From an uncultured Eubacteriales bacterium (lineage in GTDB: Bacteria; Bacillota; Clostridia; Oscillospirales; Oscillospiraceae), in assembly GCA_900313925.1 (NCBI GenBank), contig OMTF01000005.1, forward strand, positions 1-64,000: a stretch of 64,000 nt of DNA. The letters run 5' to 3'. Below, in pieces: positions 19,714-27,891 of the stretch. A model generated the notes under the pieces. That model was not told where the DNA came from, did no database searches, and worked only from the letters and a program-made list of their open reading frames with translations. How positions within the stretch are numbered: position 1 is the first letter of the stretch; the number at the start of each line of letters is the position of its first letter. The translations under genes and the position numbers were made by a program.

Positions 19714-20325
19714 TTATGTTTTCTCTCCGGCAGCACTCAGGATTGCTTGTAGCAGATCATCAAATTCTTCATATGAAGGGATATCCATATTGTTTCTTTT
19801 GATTTCTGGTGTTGTACGGAATAGAAAACCTGCAGCACTTGCGCGAATCATATCTAAATCATTATAGCTGTCGCCGCATGCAACAGTATTAAAGCCAATT
19901 AATTGCAGAGCCCTTACCGTAGACAGTTTGGACTGCTTCGTCCTCATTTTATAATCCGTAATCATTCCGTTCTTATCTACTACAAGCGAGTTGCAGAATA
20001 GGGTCGGCCAAGAGAGTTTCTTCATAAGGGGCATAGCAAATTGCTTAAACGTGTCACTGATAATAATAACCTGCATTTTTTCACGAAGTCTGTCTAAAAA
20101 TTCATTTGCTCCTTCTAGTGGATCAATCTCTTCTATTACTTCTTGAATTTGGTTCAGGCCCATGCCATGCTCTTGCAGAATATTTAATCTCCAACGCATT
20201 AATTTATCATAATCGGGCTCATCTCTTGTAGTCTTTTTCAACTCGGGTATACCGGCAGCTTTAGCGAATGCAATCCAAATTTCTGGTACTAAAACGCCTT
20301 CCATATCAAGACATGCAATATACAT
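19714..20325 (-). CDS. thrH: Phosphoserine phosphatase / phosphoserine:homoserine phosphotransferase, ThrH type
   Basis: HAD-superfamily enzyme of 203 residues. ThrH members dephosphorylate phosphoserine and can transfer the phosphate to homoserine. The N-terminal motif here is CLDMEGVLVPEIW; in ThrH the usual second Asp of DxDxT is Glu, as seen. Motif II (IISDTFKQF), a motif III lysine (TKQSKL) and motif IV (CGDSYNDLDMI) follow. The ATG at 20325 is chosen because GGAGGG lies 5 bases upstream. A long leader (about 250 bases) with a possible structured RNA precedes it. Confidence 0.88.
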   Translation of the reverse strand: MYIACLDMEGVLVPEIWIAFAKAAGIPELKKTTRDEPDYDKLMRWRLNILQEHGMGLNQIQEVIEEIDPLEGANEFLDRLREKMQVIIISDTFKQFAMPLMKKLSWPTLFCNSLVVDKNGMITDYKMRTKQSKLSTVRALQLIGFNTVACGDSYNDLDMIRASAAGFLFRTTPEIKRNNMDIPSYEEFDDLLQAILSAAGEKT

Positions 20326-20813
20326 AGTACCCTCCAAAATTAAATAAATTTATAAGTTAATTTTAATCCTAATCTTTATTAATTTAAACGGCAAACTAAT
20401 CACTAGAAATAAAGAGAAATTCGAAAATTCGCACATAAATGCATGGTTCGTTTTTCCTGAAATTTTTGTATAACTCTACTAAGCACGTCTGCTTTATGTA
20501 TCACGACGGGATGAATCGCAAGAGATGTAATTTCAGCCGCTAGGATTGCCGTGGGTTTTCTTTATTATTACTAATTATTACTATTATACCTCATAAAATC
20601 TTATGTAAACCCTGTATTTTTATGCAGCTTTTTGTTGACACAATAATCTGCAGGACATCTGTGTCTTTTTCTAATATAAAATGCGTTTAGGCAAATCCCA
20701 CATGAATATGAAGTTGAATCGACCTAAATCACTTCAATCTAATAATACAGGAAAGATTAAAGTGGCGTTTTTCTGCCTTCGGAATATACTGCGAATCACG
20801 TATTCTTAATTAA
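20326..20813. other. Intergenic region, presumed thrH leader
   Basis: About 490 bases. On the minus strand a TATAAT (20583-20588), with a TTTACA 15 bases upstream, could start a roughly 250-nt leader for thrH. That leader would contain the paired segments listed separately. No gene is seen. Confidence 0.35.
20457..20536 (-). ncRNA. Possible structured leader RNA upstream of thrH (unidentified)
   Basis: The ends form an 8-bp perfect stem (20457-20464 with 20529-20536). Inside are a 4-bp stem (20474-20477 with 20521-20524) and a 5-bp hairpin (AAGCA with TGCTT, 20481-20494). The enclosed sequence matches no riboswitch consensus I know. The strand is inferred from thrH lying downstream on the minus strand; pairing alone does not decide. 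Confidence 0.22.
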
Positions 20814-22091
20814 TTATTTCCATATCAGCCATATTAGTATATATCCTGTGACAACAGCAACCATTGAAAATGGTACGCCAATTCTAATAAAGTCTTTATT
20901 TCTAACTTCATAGCCTTCCCGCCGTAGGATGCCAATAGCTGTAATATTTGCCGAAGCGCCTATTGGGGTCAGATTCCCTCCTAAAGTTGCGCCAATTAAA
21001 AGGCCGAAATATAAGAGATAAGGTTCAATTCCCTGAAGTATGGCTAGGTTCTGAACGACTGGGAGCATAGTTGCAACATAAGGGATATTATCAATGAACG
21101 CTGAAAGTACTACGCTGATAAAAACAACAATCGTATACGTGAGGAAAATATTACTCCCGCCTAAATTTGCAATGACTCCCGCAATGGCGTCAATAACGCC
21201 CGCTTGCGTTATACTTGCAATTACTACAAATAAGCCTGCTAGGAGGAGCAAAGTTGTAAAATCAATGTCAGCAATAGATTTAAACAATTCTCTTCTTGTC
21301 GATACTATCTTGCGTTTCTTAATAAAATTTGAAACAAATCCAATTAGGTATAGAGTTATGCAAATTAGGCCATTCGTATAACTTGGTTTATTTTTTATAA
21401 AGGATGCCCCAATAAGAAGTATTATTGTCCCTGCTAATAGCACCGTAGGTAGATAATCGGTAACAACCGTCCGTGTTTGTGATATTGTGGGCTGTGTTTC
21501 CTTTCTGAAAAGATATAGCAGTACAAAAACGGTCATCAGAGCGCCAAATTCCACAACGAAGAATAGCCCAATTCTGCCTTGAAACCAGAAAAAATCCATG
21601 AAATCCATATGAGCATAACCGCCCAACAGAATTGATGTTGTATCGCCAACAAGTGTTGCAGCGCCTTGAAGATTTGATGAAACTGAAATAGAAATTACTA
21701 TAGGTACGGGAGATATATCAAATTTTCGTGCTATTGCAATTGCGACCGGAGCAATCATAAGAACCGTTGCTACATTGTCCATAAAGGCAGATACAAAGCC
21801 AGAAAATAATGATAATGCGATTATTGTCCACTTAACGTTTGGCATCCGGTCAAGAATAATGTCGGCCATAAGAGAAGGCATCCCGGAGTCACTAAATAAA
21901 GACACAAGTCCCATTGTGCCACCAATCATGAGCAAAACGTTAAAGTCAATCGATGAGAATACCAGATTTAGCGGCATTATCCCAATGGCAATATATAGTA
22001 TTGCTGTTCCAACAGCTATCCAGGACCTATATTTTGGCAGCGCAAGTAGGAGAATATACATAATTATAAATATAATTAGTGCGGATACCAT
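20814..22091 (-). CDS. ArsB/NhaD (ion transporter superfamily) membrane permease
   Basis: 425-residue integral membrane protein with about 11-12 hydrophobic segments. It belongs to the ArsB/NhaD/SLC13-like ion transporter superfamily: the repeat-related segments ...SAFMDNVATVLMIAPVAIA... and ...SAFIDNIPYVATMLPVV... contain the conserved DN signatures, and GDTTSILLGG and GGNLTPIGASANI are further matches. The ATG follows GGGAGG 8 bases upstream. Its leader is a Mn2+-sensing yybP-ykoY riboswitch with a terminator, so its expression probably rises with manganese. By that context a metal-ion or metal-linked efflux role is likely; substrate not proven. Confidence 0.82.
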   Translation of the reverse strand: MVSALIIFIIMYILLLALPKYRSWIAVGTAILYIAIGIMPLNLVFSSIDFNVLLMIGGTMGLVSLFSDSGMPSLMADIILDRMPNVKWTIIALSLFSGFVSAFMDNVATVLMIAPVAIAIARKFDISPVPIVISISVSSNLQGAATLVGDTTSILLGGYAHMDFMDFFWFQGRIGLFFVVEFGALMTVFVLLYLFRKETQPTISQTRTVVTDYLPTVLLAGTIILLIGASFIKNKPSYTNGLICITLYLIGFVSNFIKKRKIVSTRRELFKSIADIDFTTLLLLAGLFVVIASITQAGVIDAIAGVIANLGGSNIFLTYTIVVFISVVLSAFIDNIPYVATMLPVVQNLAILQGIEPYLLYFGLLIGATLGGNLTPIGASANITAIGILRREGYEVRNKDFIRIGVPFSMVAVVTGYILIWLIWK

Positions 22092-22199
22092 ATATGATTC
22101 CTCCCACTACATTAGCGAAATAAATAGATGTAAACCTTAAATTGCAAAAGAGCAGCCCCTATTTTCCTGCGCTATTTTATGAAAAAATCAAATATCAAA

Positions 22200-22238
22200 T
22201 AATAAAAAAAGACTCTACCGTAGAAACGGTAAAAGTCT
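22200..22238 (-). terminator. Riboswitch-controlled intrinsic terminator
   Basis: On the minus strand, GACTTTTACCG pairs (one bulge, one G-U) with CGGTAGAGTC, followed by seven Ts. Its 5' arm shares the TTTTAC bases with the closing helix of the yybP-ykoY aptamer. A ligand-stabilised aptamer would therefore prevent this hairpin, which is an ON-switch layout. Confidence 0.8.
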
Positions 22239-22340
22239 TGCACTCTTTCAACGCGGAAACGGGCTTATGCCGTACTGACGTCTCCGTATCACAATCTTCA
22301 GCGGCTATCAAGCTAAGATTGCGGGCTACTCCCCTTTACG
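22229..22340 (-). promoter_or_regulatory. yybP-ykoY (Mn2+) riboswitch aptamer
   Basis: The minus strand shows the conserved 5' block GTAAAGGGGAGTAGC, a P2 helix (CAATCTT with AAGATTG), the GACGTCAGTAC internal-loop segment and the 3' block GCAAGACTTTTACC. These match the Lactococcus and other yybP-ykoY Mn2+ aptamers in order and spacing. GTAAA/TTTAC closes the element. It lies between a promoter and a terminator upstream of an ArsB/NhaD-type permease. Confidence 0.9.
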
Positions 22341-22346
22341 TGAGTG

Positions 22347-22375
22347 ATTCTAAACGAAACTATTTCTGCTGTCAA
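22347..22375 (-). promoter_or_regulatory. Promoter for the riboswitch-transporter transcript
   Basis: Minus-strand TTGACA (22370-22375), 17 bases, TAGAAT (22347-22352). The predicted start near 22340 coincides with the first base of the riboswitch. Confidence 0.75.
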
Positions 22376-22561
22376 GGTTCCCACCTGCAGCTTTTCCATT
22401 TTTCCGTTCTTATTTAATATTTTTTCAACTTTTATTTTTCTAACTTTTCAGGTTTATTGAGCCAGATTTCGTGAATTTCTTATATTGAATGATATATAAA
22501 AATGGCACTCATTAACTAACGCAAGCTATTAAATAGAGCTCAAAAGTAAAGGGGAATCTCA

Positions 22562-22732
22562 TTGGGAAAAATTAATAACCAAATTCAGCAGGAATTAATA
22601 ACGCCTCTGCGCAGCCTTAGTCATCGATCTTATAATCAATACAGTAATATGATTGTTCATCAAGTAATGTTGAAATTTCCATCAATGGAAACAATTGAAA
22701 TATTCGAATGCAAATCTTGCAATTCAAATTAA
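22562..22732 (+). CDS. Possible small protein, 56 residues, TTG start
   Basis: A short frame from TTG at 22562 to TAA. AAAGGGG lies about 9 bases before the TTG, similar to other TTG-started genes in this window. The product begins MGKINNQIQQELITPL, has no membrane segment and ends with a CxxC pair (FECKSCNSN). A possible promoter, TTGAGC with an 18-base spacer to TATATT, lies about 90 bases upstream. Its 3' end overlaps the presumed tRNA promoter. I recognise no family; it could be chance. Confidence 0.35.
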   Translation: MGKINNQIQQELITPLRSLSHRSYNQYSNMIVHQVMLKFPSMETIEIFECKSCNSN

Positions 22733-22745
22733 GCTGTGCTAAACT
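22717..22745 (+). promoter_or_regulatory. Possible tRNA-Arg promoter
   Basis: TTGCAA, 17 bases, TAAACT. The predicted start falls about 12 bases before the tRNA. Confidence 0.4.
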
Positions 22746-22763
22746 GAACAACGCTGCAGATGT

Positions 22764-22840
22764 GCGCCGTTAGCTCAGCTGGATAGAGCGTCTGGCTACG
22801 GACCAGAAGGCCGGGGGTTCGAATCCTCTACGGCGTACCA
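22764..22840 (+). tRNA. tRNA-Arg (anticodon ACG)
   Basis: Cloverleaf with a 7-bp acceptor stem (GCGCCGT with ACGGCGT), a GCTC/GAGC D arm, anticodon stem TCTGG/CCAGA around loop CTACGGA, T loop TTCGAAT and an encoded CCA end. The anticodon ACG is expected to be modified to ICG and read CGU/CGC/CGA. Confidence 0.95.
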
Positions 22841-22842
22841 GG

Positions 22843-22886
22843 AAAAAGATCCGATTATACAGTTTACAGTATAATCGGATCTTTTT
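22843..22886 (+). terminator. Intrinsic terminator after tRNA-Arg
   Basis: AAAAAGATCCGATTATAC, an 8-base loop, then the perfect complement ending in five Ts. Nearly symmetric, so possibly bidirectional. Confidence 0.85.
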
Positions 22887-22965
22887 ATCAAGTTATAATC
22901 AAGTAATAATAATTTTACAACCCAGAATTTTTCAGGATTCTATTTTTCAAATTTGAACGGATAGG

Positions 22966-23175
22966 TTATAAAGCTTCTATTTCGGATTTAATTTTCTCCT
23001 TCGTCTCTTGCGGAACTTTACTAGTCGGAACCATATTGAAAATTTCCGATAGTTTCTTTTTTCCAAGAAGCTTGAGTCCAGGTGTTTTTAATAGCGATGG
23101 AGCATACTTGTTAACAATGGCGACTACACCGTCATTCGCTAGAGCTTCCTTTAATGTTGTTGTGTTGAAATCCAT
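22966..23175 (-). CDS. Small conserved-looking protein of unknown function
   Basis: 69 residues from an ATG at 23175 with AAGGGGGAT 5 bases upstream, a strong site. The product (MDFNTTTLKEALANDG... ending ...KEKIKSEIEAL) is lysine-rich and apparently helical at the C-terminus, with no membrane segment or cysteine motif. I do not recognise the family. It lies between tRNA-Arg (opposite strand) and another gene of unknown function. Confidence 0.6.
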   Translation of the reverse strand: MDFNTTTLKEALANDGVVAIVNKYAPSLLKTPGLKLLGKKKLSEIFNMVPTSKVPQETKEKIKSEIEAL

Positions 23176-23327
23176 AATGATCCCCCTTAAATTATTTTGT
23201 GCTTCGCACTTTTTCATCATAAGCTAAGTTGTAACATCTGTCAATTAACGTGAAGAAAAGCTATTATTTTTTAGTATAATCGATAAATATTATTCAATTG
23301 TTTTTTCCATAACATACAAATTTTAAA

Positions 23328-24068
23328 TTATTGATTTGGCTCAAGACCTTCTTCCCCAAATGGCATTATTGTTAGTCCCCGCTTTAAGTCTCCAAACGGA
23401 ATAGGACGAATTTTTCTATCTCTACAAATCAGCATTGCCCTGCCCGTTTCTTTGTACGGTTCTAAAGCAAGCCCTGCAATACCGTCCGTCTGGAAGAGCA
23501 CATAGGCTACAAGAGAATCTTGCTGTTTCCATTCCTCTCCCCGCGGTTGTTTCCAGTCCTGTGGTATATCATTTCTTCTCCCAATCTGAATTCCAACAAT
23601 TTTTGTCCCAATTATTTCAGAAAACAGAGTATTCAAGTCAATATTATGAAATTGATGATTTGATTCGATTCCTGATGGCAATGTATTCATTGAAATTCTA
23701 ATTTCACTAATGCTGTTGAATTCCAATTCAAGTTGATCCCCAGTATCAAAGCCAATGATAATCGGTTTATCAATTAAAACAATTCTGCTGAAAATATGGG
23801 AGTCGGGTATGCATTCCGTTATTGGTGGAAAATACTCTTTCTCTGGTTTTTCCTTCATGTTGGCTGCTAAGGCATAGTTGTCTAACCATTCCTTGGAGTA
23901 GTTGTACCCAGGGCCTACGGAATAAACGCTTTTTATCGTTCGTCCAGCTATCATTAAATTCGTCAGAATACTGCGTACTTCTTCCGGCGATTGGTAGATT
24001 GGCGCAGACCAGTCATTCTCGTCAAATGTACCCGAAACGAAATTATTGGAACCGCATATTTGTATCAT
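23328..24068 (-). CDS. Protein of unknown function
   Basis: 246 residues, soluble, with no signal peptide or membrane segment. GAGGAG 7 bases before the ATG supports a real gene. Notable segments: ICGSNNFVSGTFDEND at the N-terminus, VLIDKPIIIGFDTGDQLELEF in the middle and a C-terminal region rich in charged residues. I do not recognise the family; it does not look like an enzyme with a familiar motif. It is divergently transcribed from the pseudouridine synthase gene. Confidence 0.65.
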   Translation of the reverse strand: MIQICGSNNFVSGTFDENDWSAPIYQSPEEVRSILTNLMIAGRTIKSVYSVGPGYNYSKEWLDNYALAANMKEKPEKEYFPPITECIPDSHIFSRIVLIDKPIIIGFDTGDQLELEFNSISEIRISMNTLPSGIESNHQFHNIDLNTLFSEIIGTKIVGIQIGRRNDIPQDWKQPRGEEWKQQDSLVAYVLFQTDGIAGLALEPYKETGRAMLICRDRKIRPIPFGDLKRGLTIMPFGEEGLEPNQ

Positions 24069-24199
24069 TGCTAACTCCTCTATAAAATATTATAGGTTTT
24101 CAAATCTTTACTAACTGTTAGTACTGCTTCGCGATTAAAAAATATAATCTGTATGCTATAGTTATAATTAATTATATGAAATGGGAAAGGAGGGATCTC

Positions 24200-25126
24200 A
24201 TGCCCCACATTGCAGTAACAATACCCGCTGCTTTCGATGGTGATTCAGTTGCGCATGCCGCTCATACTCTATATAACGTAACAGAAAATCAAATTTCGCG
24301 TTTAAAATTTATCGCCGATGGAATCGTATTGAATGGCAGAAGAAGCCATACAAATGCAGTAGTCCATGCCGGAGATGTTTTGGAGCTTTATCTAGATGAT
24401 GTTAATAAGGCAAATCCCTTTGTGCCTGTACATATTCCCTTATCAATTATATATGAGGATCCTTTCATAGCGATTCTTAACAAGCCCTCTAATCTTGCAG
24501 TTCACGGTTCCCCGCGTAACAGCTGTCCAACCCTGGCAAATGCTCTTTCTTATTGCTGGGGAAGTAATATTTCTTTTCACCCTGTTAGCAGGCTCGACCG
24601 AACGACATCTGGTCTTATGCTGATTGGAAAAAATGCCTATATTCATGATTTTTTTCGGAAGAATTTGCACTCTCCATATTTTCTTCGCATCTATATTGCG
24701 TATGTGCAAGGGGAAATAAACAGCAATTTTGGTTGCATGTCAGAGCATATCAGCCAAAACAAAAATAAATTTGGACAATATTTTTGTAGTAGCGATTCTC
24801 ATTCAAGGCCTAGCTACACCTACTTTCGTCTGCTAAAGCGGAGTCCCGAAGTCTCTAAGGTTTCCGTCATTCCTTTAACTGGAAGGACTCACCAAATCAG
24901 AGTACATTTTGCTGCTCATGGCCATTCGCTTTGTGGAGATACTCTTTACGGAGGAAACAATTGTTTCCTTAAGCGCCCCGCACTTCATTCAGCGGAATTA
25001 TATATCTATCATCCTATCTACAAGAGATATCTTCATTTCGTGTGTCCAATTCCAACCGATCTGGAAAAAGTCGATGAATGGGTTCTCAATAGAGCTAGCC
25101 TTGTTTCGCAACATCAACAATCATAA
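24200..25126 (+). CDS. RluA-family RNA pseudouridine synthase
   Basis: Converts uridine to pseudouridine in rRNA or tRNA. 308 residues from the ATG at 24200 with AAAGGAGGG 5 bases upstream. An S4-like N-terminal region (to about residue 75) precedes the catalytic domain. The active-site motif reads SRLDRTTSGL, with the catalytic Asp kept although the usual first His is Ser. LTGRTHQIRVHFAAHGH and GDTLYGG complete the RluA signature. The target base cannot be assigned. Its 3' end overlaps the convergent gene by 32 bases. Confidence 0.88.
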   Translation: MPHIAVTIPAAFDGDSVAHAAHTLYNVTENQISRLKFIADGIVLNGRRSHTNAVVHAGDVLELYLDDVNKANPFVPVHIPLSIIYEDPFIAILNKPSNLAVHGSPRNSCPTLANALSYCWGSNISFHPVSRLDRTTSGLMLIGKNAYIHDFFRKNLHSPYFLRIYIAYVQGEINSNFGCMSEHISQNKNKFGQYFCSSDSHSRPSYTYFRLLKRSPEVSKVSVIPLTGRTHQIRVHFAAHGHSLCGDTLYGGNNCFLKRPALHSAELYIYHPIYKRYLHFVCPIPTDLEKVDEWVLNRASLVSQHQQS

Positions 25127-25511
25127 TGTCTTCTGTATTTATATCCACAACAGGGAAAGAAATTGCATCCAGACCAAGAAGTTCAAAAACGGCATGTATG
25201 CTTTTCGCAATAAAAGGCTCAATTAATTTATAGCTTTCAATATGAAGAGATTTTTTACCCGCATTGTCTCTGATTCTGTTCCTATCTTTTTTTATATCGA
25301 AGAGTGCGACAATATACAGCTTTATTAGAAGCTGTTCTTTATTTCTACGATCTTGGATTGTTACTCTAGCTTCACTTCTGCACTGATTCAATGCTAAATG
25401 TGCTTCTACAGAATATTGTATATTAGATTCAAGTTCCAGTTTCATCGGATCGTTGATATTGCTGACAACTTCAAGGCTACGGATTTCCTTATTTACCAAT
25501 CTAATATCCAT
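25095..25511 (-). CDS. Unknown protein, weakly SecB-like
   Basis: 138 residues with alternating strands (YSVEAHLALNQ, EARVTIQD, LLIKLYIVALFDI) followed by a helical segment and LLGLDAISFPVVDINTEDI. The pattern loosely resembles the SecB chaperone fold, but I see no decisive motif. The ATG has GAGAG 8 bases upstream. It lies 48 bases downstream of aroQ on the same strand and overlaps the convergent pseudouridine synthase gene at its 3' end. Confidence 0.5.
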   Translation of the reverse strand: MDIRLVNKEIRSLEVVSNINDPMKLELESNIQYSVEAHLALNQCRSEARVTIQDRRNKEQLLIKLYIVALFDIKKDRNRIRDNAGKKSLHIESYKLIEPFIAKSIHAVFELLGLDAISFPVVDINTEDIMIVDVAKQG

Positions 25512-25559
25512 AAAAGCACTCTCATTCTTGAAAAAATGAATTGATGCAAAGTTGCATCG

Positions 25560-26015
25560 CTATCTATCGCTCGAATCTAAGGGTTGCAATGTGTTTAGAA
25601 GAATTTTAAATGCTTCTTCATAGCCCTCAAATCCCTTTCCGGTTATCGTCTGAATAGCAGCCTTGGAAATATAGGAGCGGTGTCTAAATTCATCCCTCTT
25701 GTATATCGCAGTTAAATGTACTTCAACAGTGGGAATTGTGGCAGCAAGCAATGCATCTAATATTGCGATGCTAGTGTGCGTATAAGCAGCAGGATTAATG
25801 ATAATTCCATCGATTTTTTCAAAGTATGCTTGCTGAATTCGATCAACAATTGCTCCCTCATGATTGGACTGAAATATTTCCACTTCTATGCCGTATTTTT
25901 CTGCAGTGCACGTAATATAGTCACAAAGAGATTTATAGGTTCTTTTTCCATATAAATCGGGCTCTCTGATCCCGAGCATATTAATATTGGGGCCATTAAT
26001 AACAAGTATTTTCAT
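25560..26015 (-). CDS. aroQ: 3-dehydroquinate dehydratase, type II
   Basis: Third step of the shikimate pathway. About 151 residues from the ATG at 26015; a TTG at 26039 is possible, but type II enzymes normally start MKILVINGPN. Catalytic features are present: LYGKRTY with Arg/Tyr, NPAAYTHTSIAILDAL, VHLTAI histidine and FRHRSYIS. It lies downstream of the main aro operon on the same strand after a 391-base gap, and supplies the one central shikimate step missing from that operon. Confidence 0.93.
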   Translation of the reverse strand: MKILVINGPNINMLGIREPDLYGKRTYKSLCDYITCTAEKYGIEVEIFQSNHEGAIVDRIQQAYFEKIDGIIINPAAYTHTSIAILDALLAATIPTVEVHLTAIYKRDEFRHRSYISKAAIQTITGKGFEGYEEAFKILLNTLQPLDSSDR

Positions 26016-26406
26016 GATCTCTTTTTGGCTGACCGCCAATCCTCTCCGTTAATTCATTCACAGGCTGATCTTTACTTAATTATCTTAGTAGTTTTATATT
26101 AAACTATTAGATGTAAAAATAATGTGAATTTTTTTCATGCCGGAATACAATAATTCTGTATTTGAGGTATTCCAAATGTCATCTGGCAATCTTCCTTTAT
26201 CATGTTTTGTATTGCATATATGGTTGAGCTCTTACCAAGTAATTTTTTAAATAAAATCATTGCAGTACATTAATTTTTATTGAAAGAAGCCCTCTGTGGG
26301 CGTCTTTCATACGATACAATAATGGTGATATTATAATGGCATTATTACTTTTCTATTCCAAATAATAATTATATGTCTTGCACAATACCATGTTTCCTTC
26401 CGCTTT
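26016..26406. other. Gap between the aro operon and aroQ
   Basis: About 390 AT-rich bases. The only structure is the inverted repeat at 26282-26308. The region presumably holds an aroQ promoter, but I could not pick one with confidence. Confidence 0.4.
26282..26308. terminator. Inverted repeat downstream of the aro operon, probable terminator
   Basis: GAAAGA, one mismatch, GCCC, 5-base loop, GGGC, mismatch, TCTTTC. It lies about 100 bases past the stop of the last aro operon gene. There is no long T run, so termination is plausible but not clear. Confidence 0.4.
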
Positions 26407-27891
26407 TCAGTTTAGCTTTAGCTCCCTAATGATCTTTTCTGCGCAATCCTCTGGTGAACTTCCTTCAATAATTAGATCGCTCCATTTTTCATAAATTGGT
26501 AGTCTTTCTTTTGCCAGATACTCAACGGGGACAGATTGAGATATTGGTCTTCCTGTATCGGGAAGGTTTTGTAGATCTTCTCTTTTTAGATATATAATAC
26601 AACTATTTTGCCGGAGTAAATTATTGTTCTCCTCTCTAGTGACAACGCCCCCGCCTGTTGCAATAACCAAATGGTTCATTGCACTATATTTTTGTAAAAC
26701 ATTTGTTTCGGCTACTCTGAATTCTTCCTCAGAATGTTTCTTAAAGTAGTTTTCTATCGAGCAGCCCAAAAGTTCTTCAATTTTGTCATCGAGGTCTACA
26801 AATTCACGTCTGAGTTTTTTTGATAAAACTTGCCCCGTGGTAGTCTTGCCACAGCCTGGCATTCCAATCAGCGCTATATTGGATGTATTCGATAGAATTG
26901 CCTTATAAACCTCTCTGCTTTTATTAGCTGCAAATTGACTTTTCGTAAAAAGTTCGCTAGCGCGGATCGCCTGCATAATAAGCATTGGCAATCCGCCGCT
27001 GCAAGGTATTCCCTTTTTTTCAGCATCAAGAATAAGTTTAGTACGAAGAGGATTATATACTACATCTATAACCCCCTCTAAATGCCGGAAAATATCAAGA
27101 TTTACTAGACTGTTTCCATTATCGGGATACATCCCGACTGGTGTAGCATTAACAATTATTTCCGAATCTGCATGCCGTGATAAATTCGAATAATTGTTCT
27201 CTCCATGTCTAGACACCGTAATTATTTCCCGTGCTTCATGATTTCGAAGTACGTCTCGTATAGTTGGAGCAACCCCGCCATTTCCTAAAACGAGGCACTT
27301 TTTATTTTTAGGCATTATTCCTGTATATTTTATTAGATAATCAAATCCATCATAATCTGTGTTATAGCCATGCAAGCGACCGTTTTCCTCACGAACTACT
27401 GTATTTACGCTTCCAATTCTTCTTGCTGCAGGCGAAAGACTATCAAGGAATGGAAGGACGGCTTTTTTGTATGGGATTGTAACATTCAATCCATCGAAAT
27501 TTCCATTTTTTAGAAACCGTTCTACTTCATTAAACTCCTTTTCATATAGACAATAAGTGTAGTTGCCCAGCATTTTGTGTATCTGCGGAGAATAGCTATG
27601 ACCCAATTTTTGTCCTAGCAAGCCGAATCTGCCTATCCTCGAGAATTGATATGACTTGCTCAGATCCATGAGTTTATGGAGAAGAGCCTCCGCATATATC
27701 TCGTATTTCTCCGGGCACGTCTCTTTAAGTGCATCGATTTTCTTTTCTTCCCTTTCCAAATCCTCAATCGGTTTGTTAATCTCCTTTTTAATTTCTGACA
27801 TATTAGCTACGGCGTCCATTCTCATGCAAAAGAGGGAAATTATTTTTCTGTCGATTGAATCGATTCTCGCCCGTATTTCATCAAGTGTCAT
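26407..27891 (-). CDS. Trifunctional fusion: chorismate mutase - shikimate dehydrogenase - shikimate kinase
   Basis: 494 residues in three parts. Residues 1-85 are an AroQ-class chorismate mutase (RARIDSIDRKIISLFCMRM, IKKEINKPIEDLEREEKKI). About 86-335 is AroE: LLGQKLGHSYSPQIHKML with the substrate-binding Ser pair, NVTIPYKKAV with the catalytic Lys, NTDYDGF and a nucleotide-binding LGNGG. About 338-494 is AroK: LIGMPGCGKTTTGQ (P-loop), DLDDKIEELLG and IATGGGVV. All key residues I can locate are present, so all three activities are expected. It overlaps aroC by 11 bases and closes the operon. Confidence 0.92.
   Translation of the reverse strand: MTLDEIRARIDSIDRKIISLFCMRMDAVANMSEIKKEINKPIEDLEREEKKIDALKETCPEKYEIYAEALLHKLMDLSKSYQFSRIGRFGLLGQKLGHSYSPQIHKMLGNYTYCLYEKEFNEVERFLKNGNFDGLNVTIPYKKAVLPFLDSLSPAARRIGSVNTVVREENGRLHGYNTDYDGFDYLIKYTGIMPKNKKCLVLGNGGVAPTIRDVLRNHEAREIITVSRHGENNYSNLSRHADSEIIVNATPVGMYPDNGNSLVNLDIFRHLEGVIDVVYNPLRTKLILDAEKKGIPCSGGLPMLIMQAIRASELFTKSQFAANKSREVYKAILSNTSNIALIGMPGCGKTTTGQVLSKKLRREFVDLDDKIEELLGCSIENYFKKHSEEEFRVAETNVLQKYSAMNHLVIATGGGVVTREENNNLLRQNSCIIYLKREDLQNLPDTGRPISQSVPVEYLAKERLPIYEKWSDLIIEGSSPEDCAEKIIRELKLN

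Noticed and set aside
22142-22417. 91-codon plus-strand frame
   Set aside because: It overlaps the yybP-ykoY riboswitch, its terminator and promoter on the opposite strand.
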